DNA from: Sphingobacteriales bacterium
GTDB lineage: Bacteria; Bacteroidota; Bacteroidia; Chitinophagales; UBA2359
Assembly (NCBI GenBank): GCA_016706405.1
Contig: JADJJT010000003.1
Span: 434,001 to 498,000 of the forward strand
Reading direction: 5' to 3'
Length of the DNA: 64,000 nt
In this document: piece after piece, positions 49,430-62,409 of the stretch
Layout: each line of letters opens with the position of its first letter
Position numbering within the stretch: position 1 is the stretch's first letter
Program-made: the position numbers and the translations under genes
The notes under the pieces: generated by a model
The model's input: the letters and a program-made list of their open reading frames with translations, nothing else
Told to the model about the DNA's origin: nothing
Database searches by the model: none

Positions 49430-52400
49430 ATGATCTATTTTTTACGCAATTTCAATACCCGCTTTCAATTATTGTTGCTATTAATAGCTTTGTTTGTAGG
49501 CTTCAGCCTATCCGGATGGGCACAATGTGTTTCGTCGGTTGCCCAAACAGATATTTTATGTGATGGCTCAAATATTACCATTTCGGCAACGGTAGGTAGC
49601 CAGGTGCCGGGGCTTTCAAGCTCGGTGGTATGGAGCAACGGTCAAACGGGACCGTCATTTACCTTCGACCCAAATTGCAATAATATTGACTGTTTTGAGT
49701 TTACCCCTTGTATCCCGTCGGGCACTTCTGTACCATCTCAAAGTTTTGTTTTAGGCCCCTTTAGTGGAACAGCACCGGCTGGAGGCAGCTCTACCCATAA
49801 CTTCACTTTATCCGGATATTGTTTTCAAGAAGGCCCTGCCACATATACCGGCAATTTAGCCATCTCTTTATCCGGAAATGGCAGCGACAATGTAAGCTTC
49901 GAGCTTACCACCCCCGACGGCGATGTAAACGCTGCCGGCCCTTTTACGATTGATCAAATCAATGGCCTCTCGCCAATAAATATTGCCTTACTTGGCCTCA
50001 ATGCCGACCCTAACGGAACTTGGACGGTTAAAATTATAGCACACAACGGCCCGGTAGGATATACCGTATCGGCCAGCACCATTACTATCCCGGCTTTTAC
50101 CACCAACACAGCCGTATGCGCCGACGTTCCGGTTGAGTTTTGTGTGCTTGAAGGCTGCCCCGATTTTGTTTCGGCCAGTACCTCATCAAGCAATGTATGT
50201 TCGGGCGCACCTTTGCAGCTAAATACCCTGCTTGACCCCGCTGGCTCAACCGCCGTTACCTACGATTTTTTCAGGAATGGCACCTTAATCATAGACAATG
50301 GCACAACGGGCAACCCCATTATTTACCCCGAAAACACCACTTGTAGCGTACAAAACCACGAGTACCGCGTAACCATAACCTGTATAGATGGCTCAATAGT
50401 AGCCAATAATGTATTGGTTGGCAATGTAAACGTGTATCCACAAATTGGCAGTACCAATATTGAAAACACAAGCACAACCTCGCCTTGTTCCATTACCGTA
50501 ACCCCTTCGTGCAGTTCGTTTACCGTAAACGGCCAAGCTACGCAAGATGGCAGCGTTGTGTTACCTGTTTTACCCGGGCAAAATAACCAGTTTTTTAGTG
50601 TTATAGTAAGCAATGGCCTAAATAGCTGCAACCAAGTAACGCCTCATTTAGTTCAATGCCAAGGCGTTTGCGAGCCTCCGGTTGTAAGTGCGGTTACTAA
50701 ATGTATCTCGCCAAATATTAATCAATTTTTCATAGATGTTACCTTTGCGCCTCCGGCCAACAACGGTGCATCTGAGTATTATATTACCGACTCGCAAGGC
50801 AACACCTTAAATGTTGGAACCGATGCCGGCGTGTATCAGATTGGCCCATTTAGCAACAATTATTATGTAGAGGTGATAGTTGAAAACCCCGATGACCCGG
50901 ATTGTAATGTTAATTTAGGCATTTTTCAGGAAAATTGTAAGCCATGCCCTTATTTAACTTCGGTAACAGGCAATTTATCCGGAACCCAATGCGAGGGGCA
51001 AACACTTAACCTAACAGCAACAGTAGCCGGAGGCGCACTTTATACCCTTTCGTGGCTTAAAAATGGAATCAAAATTGGCGAGGGTTTAAACCTGTCGCAC
51101 ACGCTCACCGCCGATGGTTGCGAAGCGCAAACCCAAACTTTTACCGCCATCCTTAAATGCAATGTAGTGGGCGGCGGCCCTCAAGACCCCGACACCCTAA
51201 ACATAGCCGGCGGCGATTTAACTGTTTGGCCTTTGCCCAGGTTTGGCATTGATTTTGAACGCAGTTTTGATAATTGTGAGTTTACTTTAGAAGATAACTG
51301 CGGCAATTTAACCATTACCCAAACCGGAGGGCCCGCTAATATATCGCCCGGAACTGGCAATACCGTATTTAATTATGACGTAAAATTTACAGCCGCGCCT
51401 ACAACTTGTAAAACAAGCGTAGCACTAACCGTTACCTGCCCCAACGAAGCCGACAACTGCCACAGCGACCCCGGCAAAGCCACCTCGCCCGATAATGTTG
51501 TTTGTTGGAACGACCAGTTTGATATCAACAACCAAGGCATTATTTTAGCCGACCCCGGCTATAAATTGGGCTACGCCATTATGCAAGGCGACATAAACAG
51601 CAACCCTTATGGCCAAGTGGCATCGGCCATTACAGCAGGCCGATATACAGGGCCATACACCACCCCACCCGGAAATATGGGCACATTTACCAATAACGGC
51701 AGCCAATCATGGTACAACGGTGCAGGCGATTATTGCTTTATGCCTTTTTTAAGTTTCACGGCTACTTCGGGGAACAAATTTTCAGCATCAGGAACCATTA
51801 ATATTCCGGCGGCAAGTTTGTTTGATTGTGGGCAGTTTATTTGCCCCGAAATTCGTACCCAAACCATTACCCTATCAAATATTCCGTTTTGCAAAGGCGC
51901 AACAACCTACAATATTCAATTATGGATGGACGGCTCGGAGTTTCCCGACCCCTTAGACAATGGCGGCACAAGCTCCGATTTTCCGGCACTTAACGGCCTA
52001 CATGACGATGGCACGTTTAACCAAACAGGCTGGACACTAAACCCCAACGGCTCGTCAATTACCATTGTGGGGGTAAATATTAGTCCGCTTTGGAGTGTGA
52101 GTATTCAATGGACCGTAAACGTAACCCTTAACCAGTCGTTTAGTTTTCCTTATATTTGTCAAACTTGTAATACCGTTGGCGAACCCAAATGTATAAAATT
52201 ACTGCCCGATATTAGTTTAACCGGATGCAATACCAGCACCAGCGTTTGCGCCGGAACAGCCATAGATTTAACAAAATTCAACCCAACAGCTAATATTCCC
52301 GGAACAATCACCTGGCACAAAGGCAACCCCAACAGCGGAAGTACCGAGCTAATTACTAACCCAACAAATTACACGCCAACCAGTTCGGGCGCACATTTTG

Positions 52401-55400
52401 CCTTGTTCGAGGCTGAAGGTAATGACGATTGCGAAAAAACCTGCCTGCTTTTTATAGACGTTAAACCAACACCCAATTTACAAACTCCACAAATAGACCC
52501 TATTTGTAAAGGCGATAAAGTTGATTTAACACAGTACGATACCTACATAAAAAATGGCGGAACCGGATTGACTTTGAAATGGTATAAAAATGATCCGGAT
52601 GGCATTCCCACCGGTTATATTTTAGATAATAACGGCTCGCCACCAAACGACAATCCTAAAGCGCAATACCCCCGCAACGGCGATAAATACGTGGCCGTAG
52701 TTACCAATACACAAGGCTGCAAATCAAAAGTTACCTTAGTATATACCGTCAATAATCCGCCTAATTTATTGCCCGTATTGTCGCCTTACCTTTGCCCGGG
52801 TACAACCGTTGATTTGCGCGACTATGAATCGCAATTTACCAACGCCCCAGGTAGTTTTATTTGGTATAATGGCAACCCCAACAGCGGCGGCACGCCTATT
52901 AACCCCAACGGCAACAACGAAATATTGGTAACCCCAACTAACGGCCAAACGTATTGGGTAAAATTTACAAGCAGCGAAACCAACTGTTTTAGCATAAGTA
53001 GTATGCAGTTTTTCCATCATACACTTCCATCTTTAAATACACCCACCCCTGCTGCCATTTGCGATGGCGAACACGTAAATCTTACCACCTACGAAGACGA
53101 TATTATCAATATTCTAATAACTCCGGGAACCTTTTTATGGTATAACGGCAATCCAAATTCCGGAGGTATTTTAATAACAAATCCGGAAGATGTAGTGCCC
53201 GGTGGAGGCGAAGTATATTATGCTGTATTTACGCAAACATCAACCGGATGCAGTGCCTCAGTTAATTTTAGCGTTCCGGTAAACGAACTACCTATAATTA
53301 ATACCAATTTACCAACACCCAACACCTTGTGTGCTAATCCGGCACCAGTAAATTTAGTGGCATTGCAGCCTCAAATTACTCCAACAAATACAAATTCTTT
53401 TATCTGGTACAAGGGCGAACCCGGCAACGGCGGCCTACTACTCGATGCCAACGGCCTGCCTCCCGGCGACGACCCAGCACAGCAAACGCTTACTAACAAT
53501 ACCACTACCGTTTTTTGGGGCATTATTACCACAATTGCCGGCTGCAAAGACACGGTGCAAATTGAATACAGTGTTTATGCCCCCTTAGAAGGCGTGGCTA
53601 TTATTTACGACTGCGTTGGTACAACAGGATTGCAAATTGATTTATCCGGAGTAACCGGCGGCGATGGCGGTCCTTATGCAGTAACAAATAACTCGCCCAA
53701 CAAAAGTGGCGACATTTTAGCACAAGGCGACCCCTATACTGTTATTATTGAAGACGGTAGTTTTGGCTGCACCGTTACTATTGATGGTGTTGTAAACTGT
53801 TGTGTTCCGGATCCTGGGGTAGCAACCGCCCCAACAGCCACCGAAGTTTGCGTAGATAGCGATATTGTATCCGAAAATACATCGCCTGCTATAACATTCT
53901 CCGATAATCCATCGGGGGCTAACGAAGGCACGCCCGATTATGTTTTTATTATAACCTCAAGCCAACTTGGCGACAGTATTTTTGCTTTGTCGCCAACAGG
54001 TGCCTACGACTTTACCAATGCCCCGCCCGGCGAATACTGTTTTACCGGCCTTGCTTACAACGAAAGTCAAATAGATGCCGCCGCCGATGTGATGGTAGGC
54101 CCTGGCGACTATAACTTGCAATATTTATTAGAATTAGCCGCAAGTGTTGGCTTAATTTCGCCACTTACCATTGAAAACGTTGCTGCCAATTTACCTACAA
54201 TCGAAAACGTTTCGGGTATTGACTTATGTTATGCTTTCCAAGCCGAGCCAATTTATTGTATAGGGCCATTAACTGCCAAGTTTGCACGCCACCGGCGCAG
54301 CCAACCAACCCGCAAAATGGAGTATATTGTAGTACAACCGACCCTGTTTCAATATCAGTAGCGGCCCCTGGTACTGGGCTTGAAATTGCCTGGTTTACCC
54401 TGCCCAGCGGTGGCACACAGTTAGCAACAGGCAATGTATTTACCCCTGCAAACGAAGGCACATATTATGCCGAAACTCAAATAGCCAATTTTCCAGGATG
54501 TGTGTCGTTAAGTCGTACTGCCGTAACCCTAACCAAAATTAATCCACCAAACCCCGCAACAGTACAGCAATCGGCAAATTTATGTAATGCCGGCAATACC
54601 TACCCCGACAATATAAATTTGATGACCTTAGTTAGCGGTAATTCATCCGGAAACTGGAGTGAAAATCCACTTAACCCAAGTACAGGTAATTTGGTGGGAA
54701 GCAATTTTAATGCATCCGGAATACCGCCGGGCGCTTACACCCTAACCTACACATTAACAGCAACTTCTCCTTGTCAAAACATCAGTTATAACACTATTAT
54801 TCAAGTAATTGATTGTCAAAACTGTGTTCCGCCAGCTGCGCCAACCAACCCACAAGGTGCTACGTATTGCACTACTAACACCATACCTGCTATTTCAGTT
54901 GCCGACCCCGGCACAGGTTATTTAATTACCTGGTACGATGCGCCTGTCGGTGGCAATGCAGTAGGATTTGGAGCAAGTTTTACCGCCTCGGGGCCCGGAA
55001 GCTACTATGCCCAAACATCGGTTAGTGGCGATGCTGCTTGCGTAAGCCTTACCCGTACCCAAGTGGATTTGGTAGGCATTAGCCCGCCAAGCGCAAGTGT
55101 AAATAATGCTGTTGTGCTTTGTTTAAGTGCCGAAGATGGCCCTACATCGGTGGCTTTTGCCGACTTAATATCAAGTGGTCAAACAGATGGAACTTGGACT
55201 GAAATTTCAATGCCTGCATCTGGTGGGTTTAGCCCCTCCGGATTTGATGGTATAGCCGCCGGCGAGGGCACTTATACTGTTCGCTATACGGTTAGTGCCA
55301 CCCCCTGCGCAGATATTGCTTATGATATTACTATTTATGTGGTTGATTGTGCTAATATAGCTTGTAATGCCGATGCCGGCGAACCCATACCACCAACAGA

Positions 55401-58400
55401 TACCCAAGCCTGCAACGACAGTAGCAACCCAAACGAAAACATCTCATCTCCTATATCCGGATGGGCACAACAACCATCTGGTGTACTTCAAGGTACGCCT
55501 AACTATGCCTTTATTATAAGTAGCACCAATCAAGGCGACAGTATTATAGGACTTAGCCCAAATGGCGCATTTAATTTCACCGGATTTGCAGAAGGCGAAT
55601 ATTGTTTTACCGGATTGGCTTATAACAATGCGCAGGTAGATGCCGCCGCCGATAACTTGTTAGGCCCAGGCAACTACACCTTAGCAGATTTGTTGGCCAT
55701 AGCAGCCGAGTCTGGATTTGTTAGCCCCTTTACCGTTCCTAATGTGGAAGCCAACTTACCACTAATTGGCAATTTAACCGGCGTAACCCTTTGTACCGAT
55801 TTCCAAAATGCTACCGCATGGTGTGTTGATGTTGGCTATTGTCAAACTGCTTGTGTTACCCCTGCTGCGCCTACAAATCCACAAAACAACAGTTATTGTG
55901 TTGGTAGCCCTACAACGTCTATATCAGTTGCCGACCCCGGTACTGGTTTTGTTATAACCTGGTTTACCCAAGCTGTAGGTGGTAGTATTGCCGGCGTTGG
56001 GGCAAGTTTAACTCCGGCAAGCGCCGGCACCTACTATGCCGAAACTTCGGTCGTGGGATTTGCCTCTTGTAAATCTACAACACGCACACCCGCAACTTTA
56101 ACAGCTATAACGCCGCCAAATGGTGCTACTTTAACTATTAATACCAATTTGTGTTCAAAAGGCTTGGATTTCCCGAATAATCTTACCTTAAGCACGCTTG
56201 TTTTAAGTGGCAACACTGCCGGAGTATGGAGCGAAGCATCCGGAAACCCCAGCACTGGCAATATATCGGGCGGAAAATTTAACGCCTCAAACATAAAGCC
56301 CGGAACTTATACGCTTAACTATACAATTAAGGCTACTGCACCGTGCACCGATTTGATATTTACGACCATTATTAATGTTATAGACTGCGAAAGTTGCGTG
56401 CCACCCAACCCGCCTGCAAACCCACAATCGGCAACCTATTGTACCACCGAAATTATACCCGAAATAGCAGTTGATGAGCCAAACCCTGATCAGGTAATTG
56501 TTTGGTTTGATGCCGCCGCTGGTGGTAACGAACTTGGACAAGGTGCTGTATTTGCACCCGGAGTTCCCGGCATTTACTATGCCGAAACACAAAACACCGA
56601 CGACCCTTTATGCAAAAGTTTGGTTAGAACTGAAGTAAACCTAATTGCTGTTGCCCCACCCGTTGCTACCGTTACCGATGCAGTTGTACTTTGTACTAAA
56701 GCTATTGACGGTGCAACCAAAGTGTTTTTTGCCGATTTAATAGCAGGGGGTAATACCGATGGAATATGGGAAAACCTAACACCGTCGCCCGGATATTCAG
56801 CTACCGGATGGGATGCTTTAAAATCGGGCTTGGGTACATTTAAGGTGCGCTATCGTTTGCAAGCCGAGCCATGCGCCGACCAAACCTACGAAGTTATTAT
56901 TTATGTTATTGACTGTGCAAATGTAGAATGTAAAGCCAATGCTGGTGTACCAACACCGCCCACCGATTTGGACGTCTGCGCAGACAACGACAACCCCAGC
57001 GAAAACCTTTCAAGCGCATCGCCGGGCTTTGATGTACCCCCATCGGGTGTATTAGAGGGTACGCCTAATTATACCTATATTGTTACTGGCCCCGACAGCT
57101 TAATTATTGGCCTTACTAATACCGGGGTATTTGATTTTACCGGCAAACCAGAAGGCGAATATTGTTTTACCGGCCTGGCCTACAACAACAAACAAGTTGA
57201 TGCCGCAGCCGATGAACTATTAGAGCCAGGCAATTATACTTTGGGCGATTTATTGACAGTAGCAGAAAGCTCGGGATTTGTTGACCCATTTACCGTGCCT
57301 AACGTAGAAGCAAACTTACCGCTAATTGGCAATTTAACCGGTGTACAACTTTGTTTAGATTTTGCAGCCGCGCCCAACTGGTGTATTACAGTTAAATATT
57401 GTGATACTGAGTGTGTGCCCCCCGCCAAGCCTACCGGCGCATTTAACAATACTTTTTGCGCGAACAGTATTCCGGATATTATTGCCGTTGCCGACCCAGG
57501 TCCAGAATTTACGATAGTTTGGTTTGATGTGCCAACCGGAGGTTCTGCCTTAAGCTCGGGATATGAATTTTTACCTCCCGCAGCCGGTACTTATTACGCC
57601 GAAACGCAATTTGCTAATTTCACCAGTTGCAAAAGTACTTCGCGCACGGCGGTAACTTTAAGCGAAATTACACCCCCCGAACCTGCCGTAGTTTTAGCAG
57701 GAACATCGTTGTGCATTGCTCTTGACGGACCAAATCCAAATAGTATTAACTTATTTGACATGGTTGTTGATGGCAATTTTGATGGTAATTTTGAAGAAGA
57801 TTTCGACAATCCGGAATTAGGTAAAATTAGCAGTAATGTATTCAACGCCTTAGGAATTACCCCCGGCTCGTACAAGATATGGTATCGCGTAACAGCTATT
57901 GCGCCTTGTGCCGATTTATTATATCCAATAACTTTAACTGTTGTTGATTGCGAAACCTGCGTACCTCCGGCAAACGCTACCAATCCCAAAGGCGGTGTTT
58001 ACTGTACCAACGAGGCCATTCCGGCGGTAAGTGTTGATAATCCCGGCGCCGATTATTTGGTAAATTGGTACGATGCCGAAATAGGCGGCAATTTATTGGG
58101 CACAGGCGTTAGTTTTACCCCTTCAACTGCCGGAACCTATTGGGCGCAAATAATCAACGCCAACGACCCCACTTGTGCAAGTCCAAACCGCGTTAGCGCT
58201 ACGCTTACACCTGTTGCACCGCCAGTGGCTACCATATCGGATGCAGTATTGCTCTGTACTGTTGAGGCAGATGGTCCTACTCAAATAACTTTAGCCGAGC
58301 TTATTATAGACGGCGACAGCACCGGAACATGGATGGAAACCACACCACCATCGGGCGGCTTGGGTGCCGGAGTTTTTGACGGCCTAAAATCGGGAATCGG

Positions 58401-60429
58401 AACATTTGAATTAGCCTATACCTTAACAACCGCAGGCTGCAATGACGTAGTTTATCCGGTAACTGTTTACGTGCTAAACTGCGCCGATATTATTTGTACG
58501 CCCAGCGCGGGTGTGGCTGCTGCTCCTAAAGATTTTGAGATTTGTAAAAATAGTCCCATACCTGCCGAAAATAAATCGGTGGCTTATGCGGGCTTTACCA
58601 CCAAACCGTCGGGACCTTTAGAGGGCACGCCTAATTACACTTTTATTGTAACTGACCCTACCGGTTTAATTGTTGGCTTATCTAAAAATGGTGTTTTCGA
58701 TTTTAGCGGCTACAGCGAAGGTAATTATTGTTTCACAGGTATGGCCTATAACGAAGCCGAAATTAACAAGGCGGCTAATGCCCTTTTGGGACCGGGTAAA
58801 TATACATTGGCTAATTTATTAGATGTGGCTAAAAATTCGGGCTTGGTCGATCCTTTTACCGTTCCGAATGTTGAAGCACAACTACCTTTAATTGGTATGC
58901 TGACAGGTATTAATTTATGTACCGATTTTATGGATGCCCCAGCATATTGTATGGACGTAGTATCGTGCGCCTGTGAAGTAGCAGTAAATACGGCCATACC
59001 AACCGGATGCGATGCCTTAACCAACACCTATAATGTAACTATAAATATTAGTTATAGCGCAGCCCCGTCTGGCCAATTATCAATTACCATAGGCAGTAAA
59101 ACGGGTGTGTTTGAGGTAGTTCCTGGCGAAAGTGGTACTTTTAATTTTGTTATGTCTGGTTTGACTGCCGACGGCAAGAAAAACCTTGCCGTTACAGCCG
59201 CATTTAACGCCGGATGTACCTCAACCTTGCAAGCTGCGTATAATGCACCCGAATCTTGTGAAGGTGGCGGCAACAACGATTGCTTGGCAAACGCGGGTAC
59301 AATAATAGCTCCGGAAATAATTTGCAATGACGTTGGCAGCATCCCAGTATCGGGCGAAGGTTATAATAATACATCCGGACACGAACAATGGTATATTTTA
59401 GCCAATCAAGTTGATAAAATTTTAGGTATTAGTCAAACCGAGTTGCCCAAGCAGCCCAATGGCACGTACCGTATTTATGCCATTAACATATTAAAAAGTA
59501 ATGCACCAACCTTTGCACTTGGCGACCAAATCAGCGAAATTATAGCCCAAACCGAAACTTGTTTTAGCCTTAGCGCTAAAGCAAACCTCGAAATTGAAAA
59601 ACCCATCGTAGTTGAGGAAGAACGCAACTGTTTGCCTGCTATATTAACCGGAAAATACGACGTAGGCGTGTTAGTGAGTGGCGGTAAAGCACCCTATAAT
59701 GCCGAGGTTTATACCGAGTACGACTCGTTGGTGGTAAGTTATGCGGGTATTGGTGAGTATAGTGCGTTTTCGTTCAAAATGAAAAACGAAGATGGCTACA
59801 AAGTATTTATTACCGACTCGAAAGGCTGCCAAACCGTGTTAGATAACAGCGATATTGAAGATTGCGTAGCCCTGCCAATTGCCTTGTTGGCCTTTACCGG
59901 CGAAGTACAAACGGCTGGCAATATGTTAAGCTGGTCAACCGCTACCGAAACCGACAACGTTTTGTTTACCGTACTACACAGCACTAATGGTATAGATTTT
60001 AATTCGATTGGCACTTTAAAAGGTGCGGGCAATAGTATAGACTTCCGGAATTACACCCTATTTCATCCGGAAAAAACTGGCGGAATGCATTATTATTATT
60101 TGCAAACTACTGCTACTGATGGCGCTGTTAAAAAAGCATCGGGCATTATAGCTCTGTATCGCACAACAGACGTTTTTGCCCTCATTGCGGTAAAACCCAT
60201 ACCTACAAATGACATCTTGCAGGTTACTATTAACTCGCCCTTACAACAAACCTTAAAAATTGTTGTAACCGATATTACCGGCAGAGTAGCTTTACAAACT
60301 ACCTGGCACGCAACCGAAGGCAATAATAATTACCAACTTCAAATGGGCAGTTTGCCCGCTGGGTTATACGACTTGCGCATTTATAACCAGCAAAACGAGG
60401 TGGTAACGCACCGAATTGCCAAACAGTAA
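49430..60429 (+). pseudogene. Giant T9SS type A adhesin-like protein (about 3,670 codons, one frameshift)
   Basis: Signal peptide (to SGWAQC), then a beta-sandwich region that may be a P-domain (about residues 85-240), and Cys-rich Ig-like units. About five 90-residue Ig-like repeats follow (core WYNGNPNSGG, about 52250-53580). Next is a first FTGLAYN module and then three super-repeats of about 1.56 kb (54280-58970). The C-terminus has LPIALLAFTGEV and a T9SS type A sorting domain (IKPIPTNDILQV-like KPIPTNDILQV, DITGRVALQT, LPAGLYDLRIY). The frame breaks at GGGCC 54263-54267: the first frame ends at 54361 and the second opens at 54226. One more G or C restores YCIGAINCQVCTPPAQP, matching the other copies (C-x-T/V-PPA-x-PTNPQ). 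It is predicted to be secreted and surface-attached. Confidence 0.85.
54280..58970 (+). repeat. Three tandem super-repeats of about 1.56 kb
   Basis: Units start near 54282, 55852 and 57412 at the Cys of the CxPPAxPTNPQ motif. Each holds two Ig_7-like (CHU_C-associated) domains (YCTT...ISVADPGTGY...WYDAxxGGN, GTYYAET) and one module ending EGTPNYxFIV...EYCFTGLAYN...DAAADxLLGPGNYTL...VPNVEANLPLIGNLTG. A fourth, partial FTGLAYN module precedes the first unit. Confidence 0.8.
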
Positions 60430-60445
60430 ACAAAGTTGCTTAGTA

Positions 60446-60491
60446 AAAAAACCCTTGTTGCATGGTAAACATAATACAGCAAGGGTTTTTA
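60446..60491 (+). terminator. Rho-independent terminator after the giant plus-strand gene
   Basis: AAACCCTTGTTG (60449-60460) pairs with CAGCAAGGGTTT (60477-60488) with one G-T wobble; a T run follows. It sits 20 bases after the stop. Confidence 0.85.
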
Positions 60492-60559
60492 TTTGTTTTC
60501 GTTGGCTGATAATAAATTTTTAACGCTAATATAAAACATAATTACTAATTTTGGCCGCT

Positions 60560-61639
60560 ATGCGCGAACCTGTTTTTATTAAGCGAAATGCCGAAAAATG
60601 GCAAACTTTCGAACAAATTTTATCCGGAAACGATAATTATTTGCATCCAGATAAAAAGGCTGAACTATTTATTGAGCTAACCGATGATTTAGCTTATGCC
60701 AAAACTTTTTTCCCTCAGAGCCAAATCACACAATACTTAAATAGCCTTACGGCTAAAGTTCACCGCAGCATTTATCGCAACAAAAAAGCAGATACTAATA
60801 AATTTATTCATTTTTGGCGGGTCGAATTGCCCATGCTCCTGTACGAAGCGCGGCGATTTTTGCTCTACAGCTTTATTATTTTTGCTTTAGCAGCCTTAAT
60901 AGGAGCTTTTTCGGCGGCCAACGACGATAAATTTGTACGCCTCATTTTAGGTGATTCTTATGTAAACATGACCCTCGAAAATATTGAAAAAGGCGACCCT
61001 ATGGGTGTGTATAAACAAGAAGGAAGCAGTTTTATGTTTTTGGCTATTACATTTAATAATATTAGAGTTTCGTTTTATGCGTTTGTATTAGGCATATTGT
61101 TTTCGGTGGGTACGGCCTGGGTATTATTTTCGAATGGGGTTATGTTGGGGGCTTTTCAATATTTTTTTTACCAGAAGGGGCTGTTTTTAACTTCGTTTTT
61201 AACAATTTGGATTCATGGCACCATTGAAATTTCGGCAATTATATTAGCGGGTTGCGCCGGCATGGTCATGGGCAATAGTATTACCTTTGCCGGAACCTAT
61301 CCGCGGAGTGTTTCGTTTGTGCGAGGGGTGCAACAAGGCGCAAAAATATTGGTAGGTTTAATACCACTTTTTATTATAGCCGGCTTTTTAGAAGGTTTTG
61401 TAACACGCCTTACCGAAATGCATATTTTAATGAAAATAGCCATCATTGCGGTATCGGCTATATTTGTTGTGGGCTATTTTGTAGTTTACCCCGTATTAGT
61501 TTACAAATCAGAACAAGCTTTTTTGGCAAATATATCAACAACAAGGCTTAGTTTTAAAGACGAAGACAGTTTTTTTATACCTGCAAAGCAAAACGCCTAT
61601 TCAACAGAGTCTGCAACGGCAATAATATCAGACAAATAA
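60560..61639 (+). CDS. SpoIIM-family (stage II sporulation protein M-like) membrane protein
   Basis: 359 residues from the ATG at 60560 (an upstream TTG at 60551 is less likely). A soluble helical N-terminus (about 1-95) is followed by six or so hydrophobic segments, with FITFNNIRVSFYAFVLGILF-type core (quoted in part: TFNNIRVSFYAF) and IHGTIEISAIILAG, both diagnostic of the SpoIIM/DUF95 family. Non-spore-forming Bacteroidota commonly carry it, often beside RDD and MoxR genes, which are absent here. Role in membrane or envelope processes is unknown. The 3' end overlaps the GNAT gene by 43 bases, tail to tail. Confidence 0.85.
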   Translation: MREPVFIKRNAEKWQTFEQILSGNDNYLHPDKKAELFIELTDDLAYAKTFFPQSQITQYLNSLTAKVHRSIYRNKKADTNKFIHFWRVELPMLLYEARRFLLYSFIIFALAALIGAFSAANDDKFVRLILGDSYVNMTLENIEKGDPMGVYKQEGSSFMFLAITFNNIRVSFYAFVLGILFSVGTAWVLFSNGVMLGAFQYFFYQKGLFLTSFLTIWIHGTIEISAIILAGCAGMVMGNSITFAGTYPRSVSFVRGVQQGAKILVGLIPLFIIAGFLEGFVTRLTEMHILMKIAIIAVSAIFVVGYFVVYPVLVYKSEQAFLANISTTRLSFKDEDSFFIPAKQNAYSTESATAIISDK

Positions 61640-62190
61640 TTTTTCCGGAAAAGCGTATAATAAACCGAATCTAAAAACTGTCCATCAAAATAACAATTCT
61701 CTTTAAAATATCCTTCTTTAACAAATCCATTTTTCTGCAACAATTTTTCCGATGCTGTATTTTGTGGGTCAATAACTGCTTCGATGCGGTGTAGTTGCAT
61801 GGTTTTAAACCCGTATTGAATAACAACATTTAACGCCTCGTGCATAACTCCTTTATTTTGATTTTCGAGCGACAAGAGATAGCCAATTTCGGCACTGTGG
61901 TTTTGGGGCTGCGTGCGCACATAGCCAATTAGCCCTATTAAAATATCCGGATGATTTTGCCAAGCAATACCCCAGTTCAGGTTTATATTTTCGGCAATAC
62001 CCGTATTATACAGGTCAATATGTTGCAGCGCATCCGCTAAATTTTGAGCCAATGGGCGCGGTATATAACGCATAATATTGGGGTTCGACCTTAAGGCTAA
62101 AATTTGAGTGGCATCGGCAGGGGTAACTTGCCTAAGGAGCAAACGCGCAGTACTTATGGAAGGGAAGGGTGTAAATTGAAAATATAGCAT
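61597..62190 (-). CDS. GNAT-family N-acetyltransferase (RimJ/RimL-like)
   Basis: 197 residues. N-terminal ISTARLLLRQVTPADATQI, then the acetyl-CoA-binding region (NQNKGVMHEALNVVIQYGF) and the C-terminal IDPQNTASEKLLQKNGFVKEG. This is the layout of RimJ/RimL-type enzymes that acetylate protein N-termini or small amines. The target is unknown. Its 3' end overlaps the SpoIIM gene. Confidence 0.9.
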   Translation of the reverse strand: MLYFQFTPFPSISTARLLLRQVTPADATQILALRSNPNIMRYIPRPLAQNLADALQHIDLYNTGIAENINLNWGIAWQNHPDILIGLIGYVRTQPQNHSAEIGYLLSLENQNKGVMHEALNVVIQYGFKTMQLHRIEAVIDPQNTASEKLLQKNGFVKEGYFKENCYFDGQFLDSVYYTLFRKNYLSDIIAVADSVE

Positions 62191-62262
62191 AGACTTAAAA
62201 AGTTCCGAATAAAAGTAAGCAGTTTAAATTTGAGTATTGGTTAAAAAACTGAGGCTGTAAAC

Positions 62263-62270
62263 TATTTTTG
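62263..62270 (+). promoter_or_regulatory. -7 box (TATTTTTG) upstream of panB
   Basis: TAnnTTTG match with a TTGG 22 bases upstream (62237-62240), 140 bases before the panB ATG. A second weaker box TATCTTTC lies at 62301-62308. Confidence 0.4.
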
Positions 62271-62409
62271 CAAATTTTAATCCGGATGAAAAAAACGTCC
62301 TATCTTTCGCACAAAATTATTCATTTCTGGCCAAAATGCAGTAGCGTTAACTAAACACACTATTTGTCTGCGGCAAATTTATTTATTTATACAACTAATT
62401 TATTATTAT

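Noticed and set aside
43598..58970. Regular direct repeats as a CRISPR array
   Set aside because: Units are 228 bp and 1.56 kb, fully coding and diverged. No short identical repeats with spacers and no cas genes.
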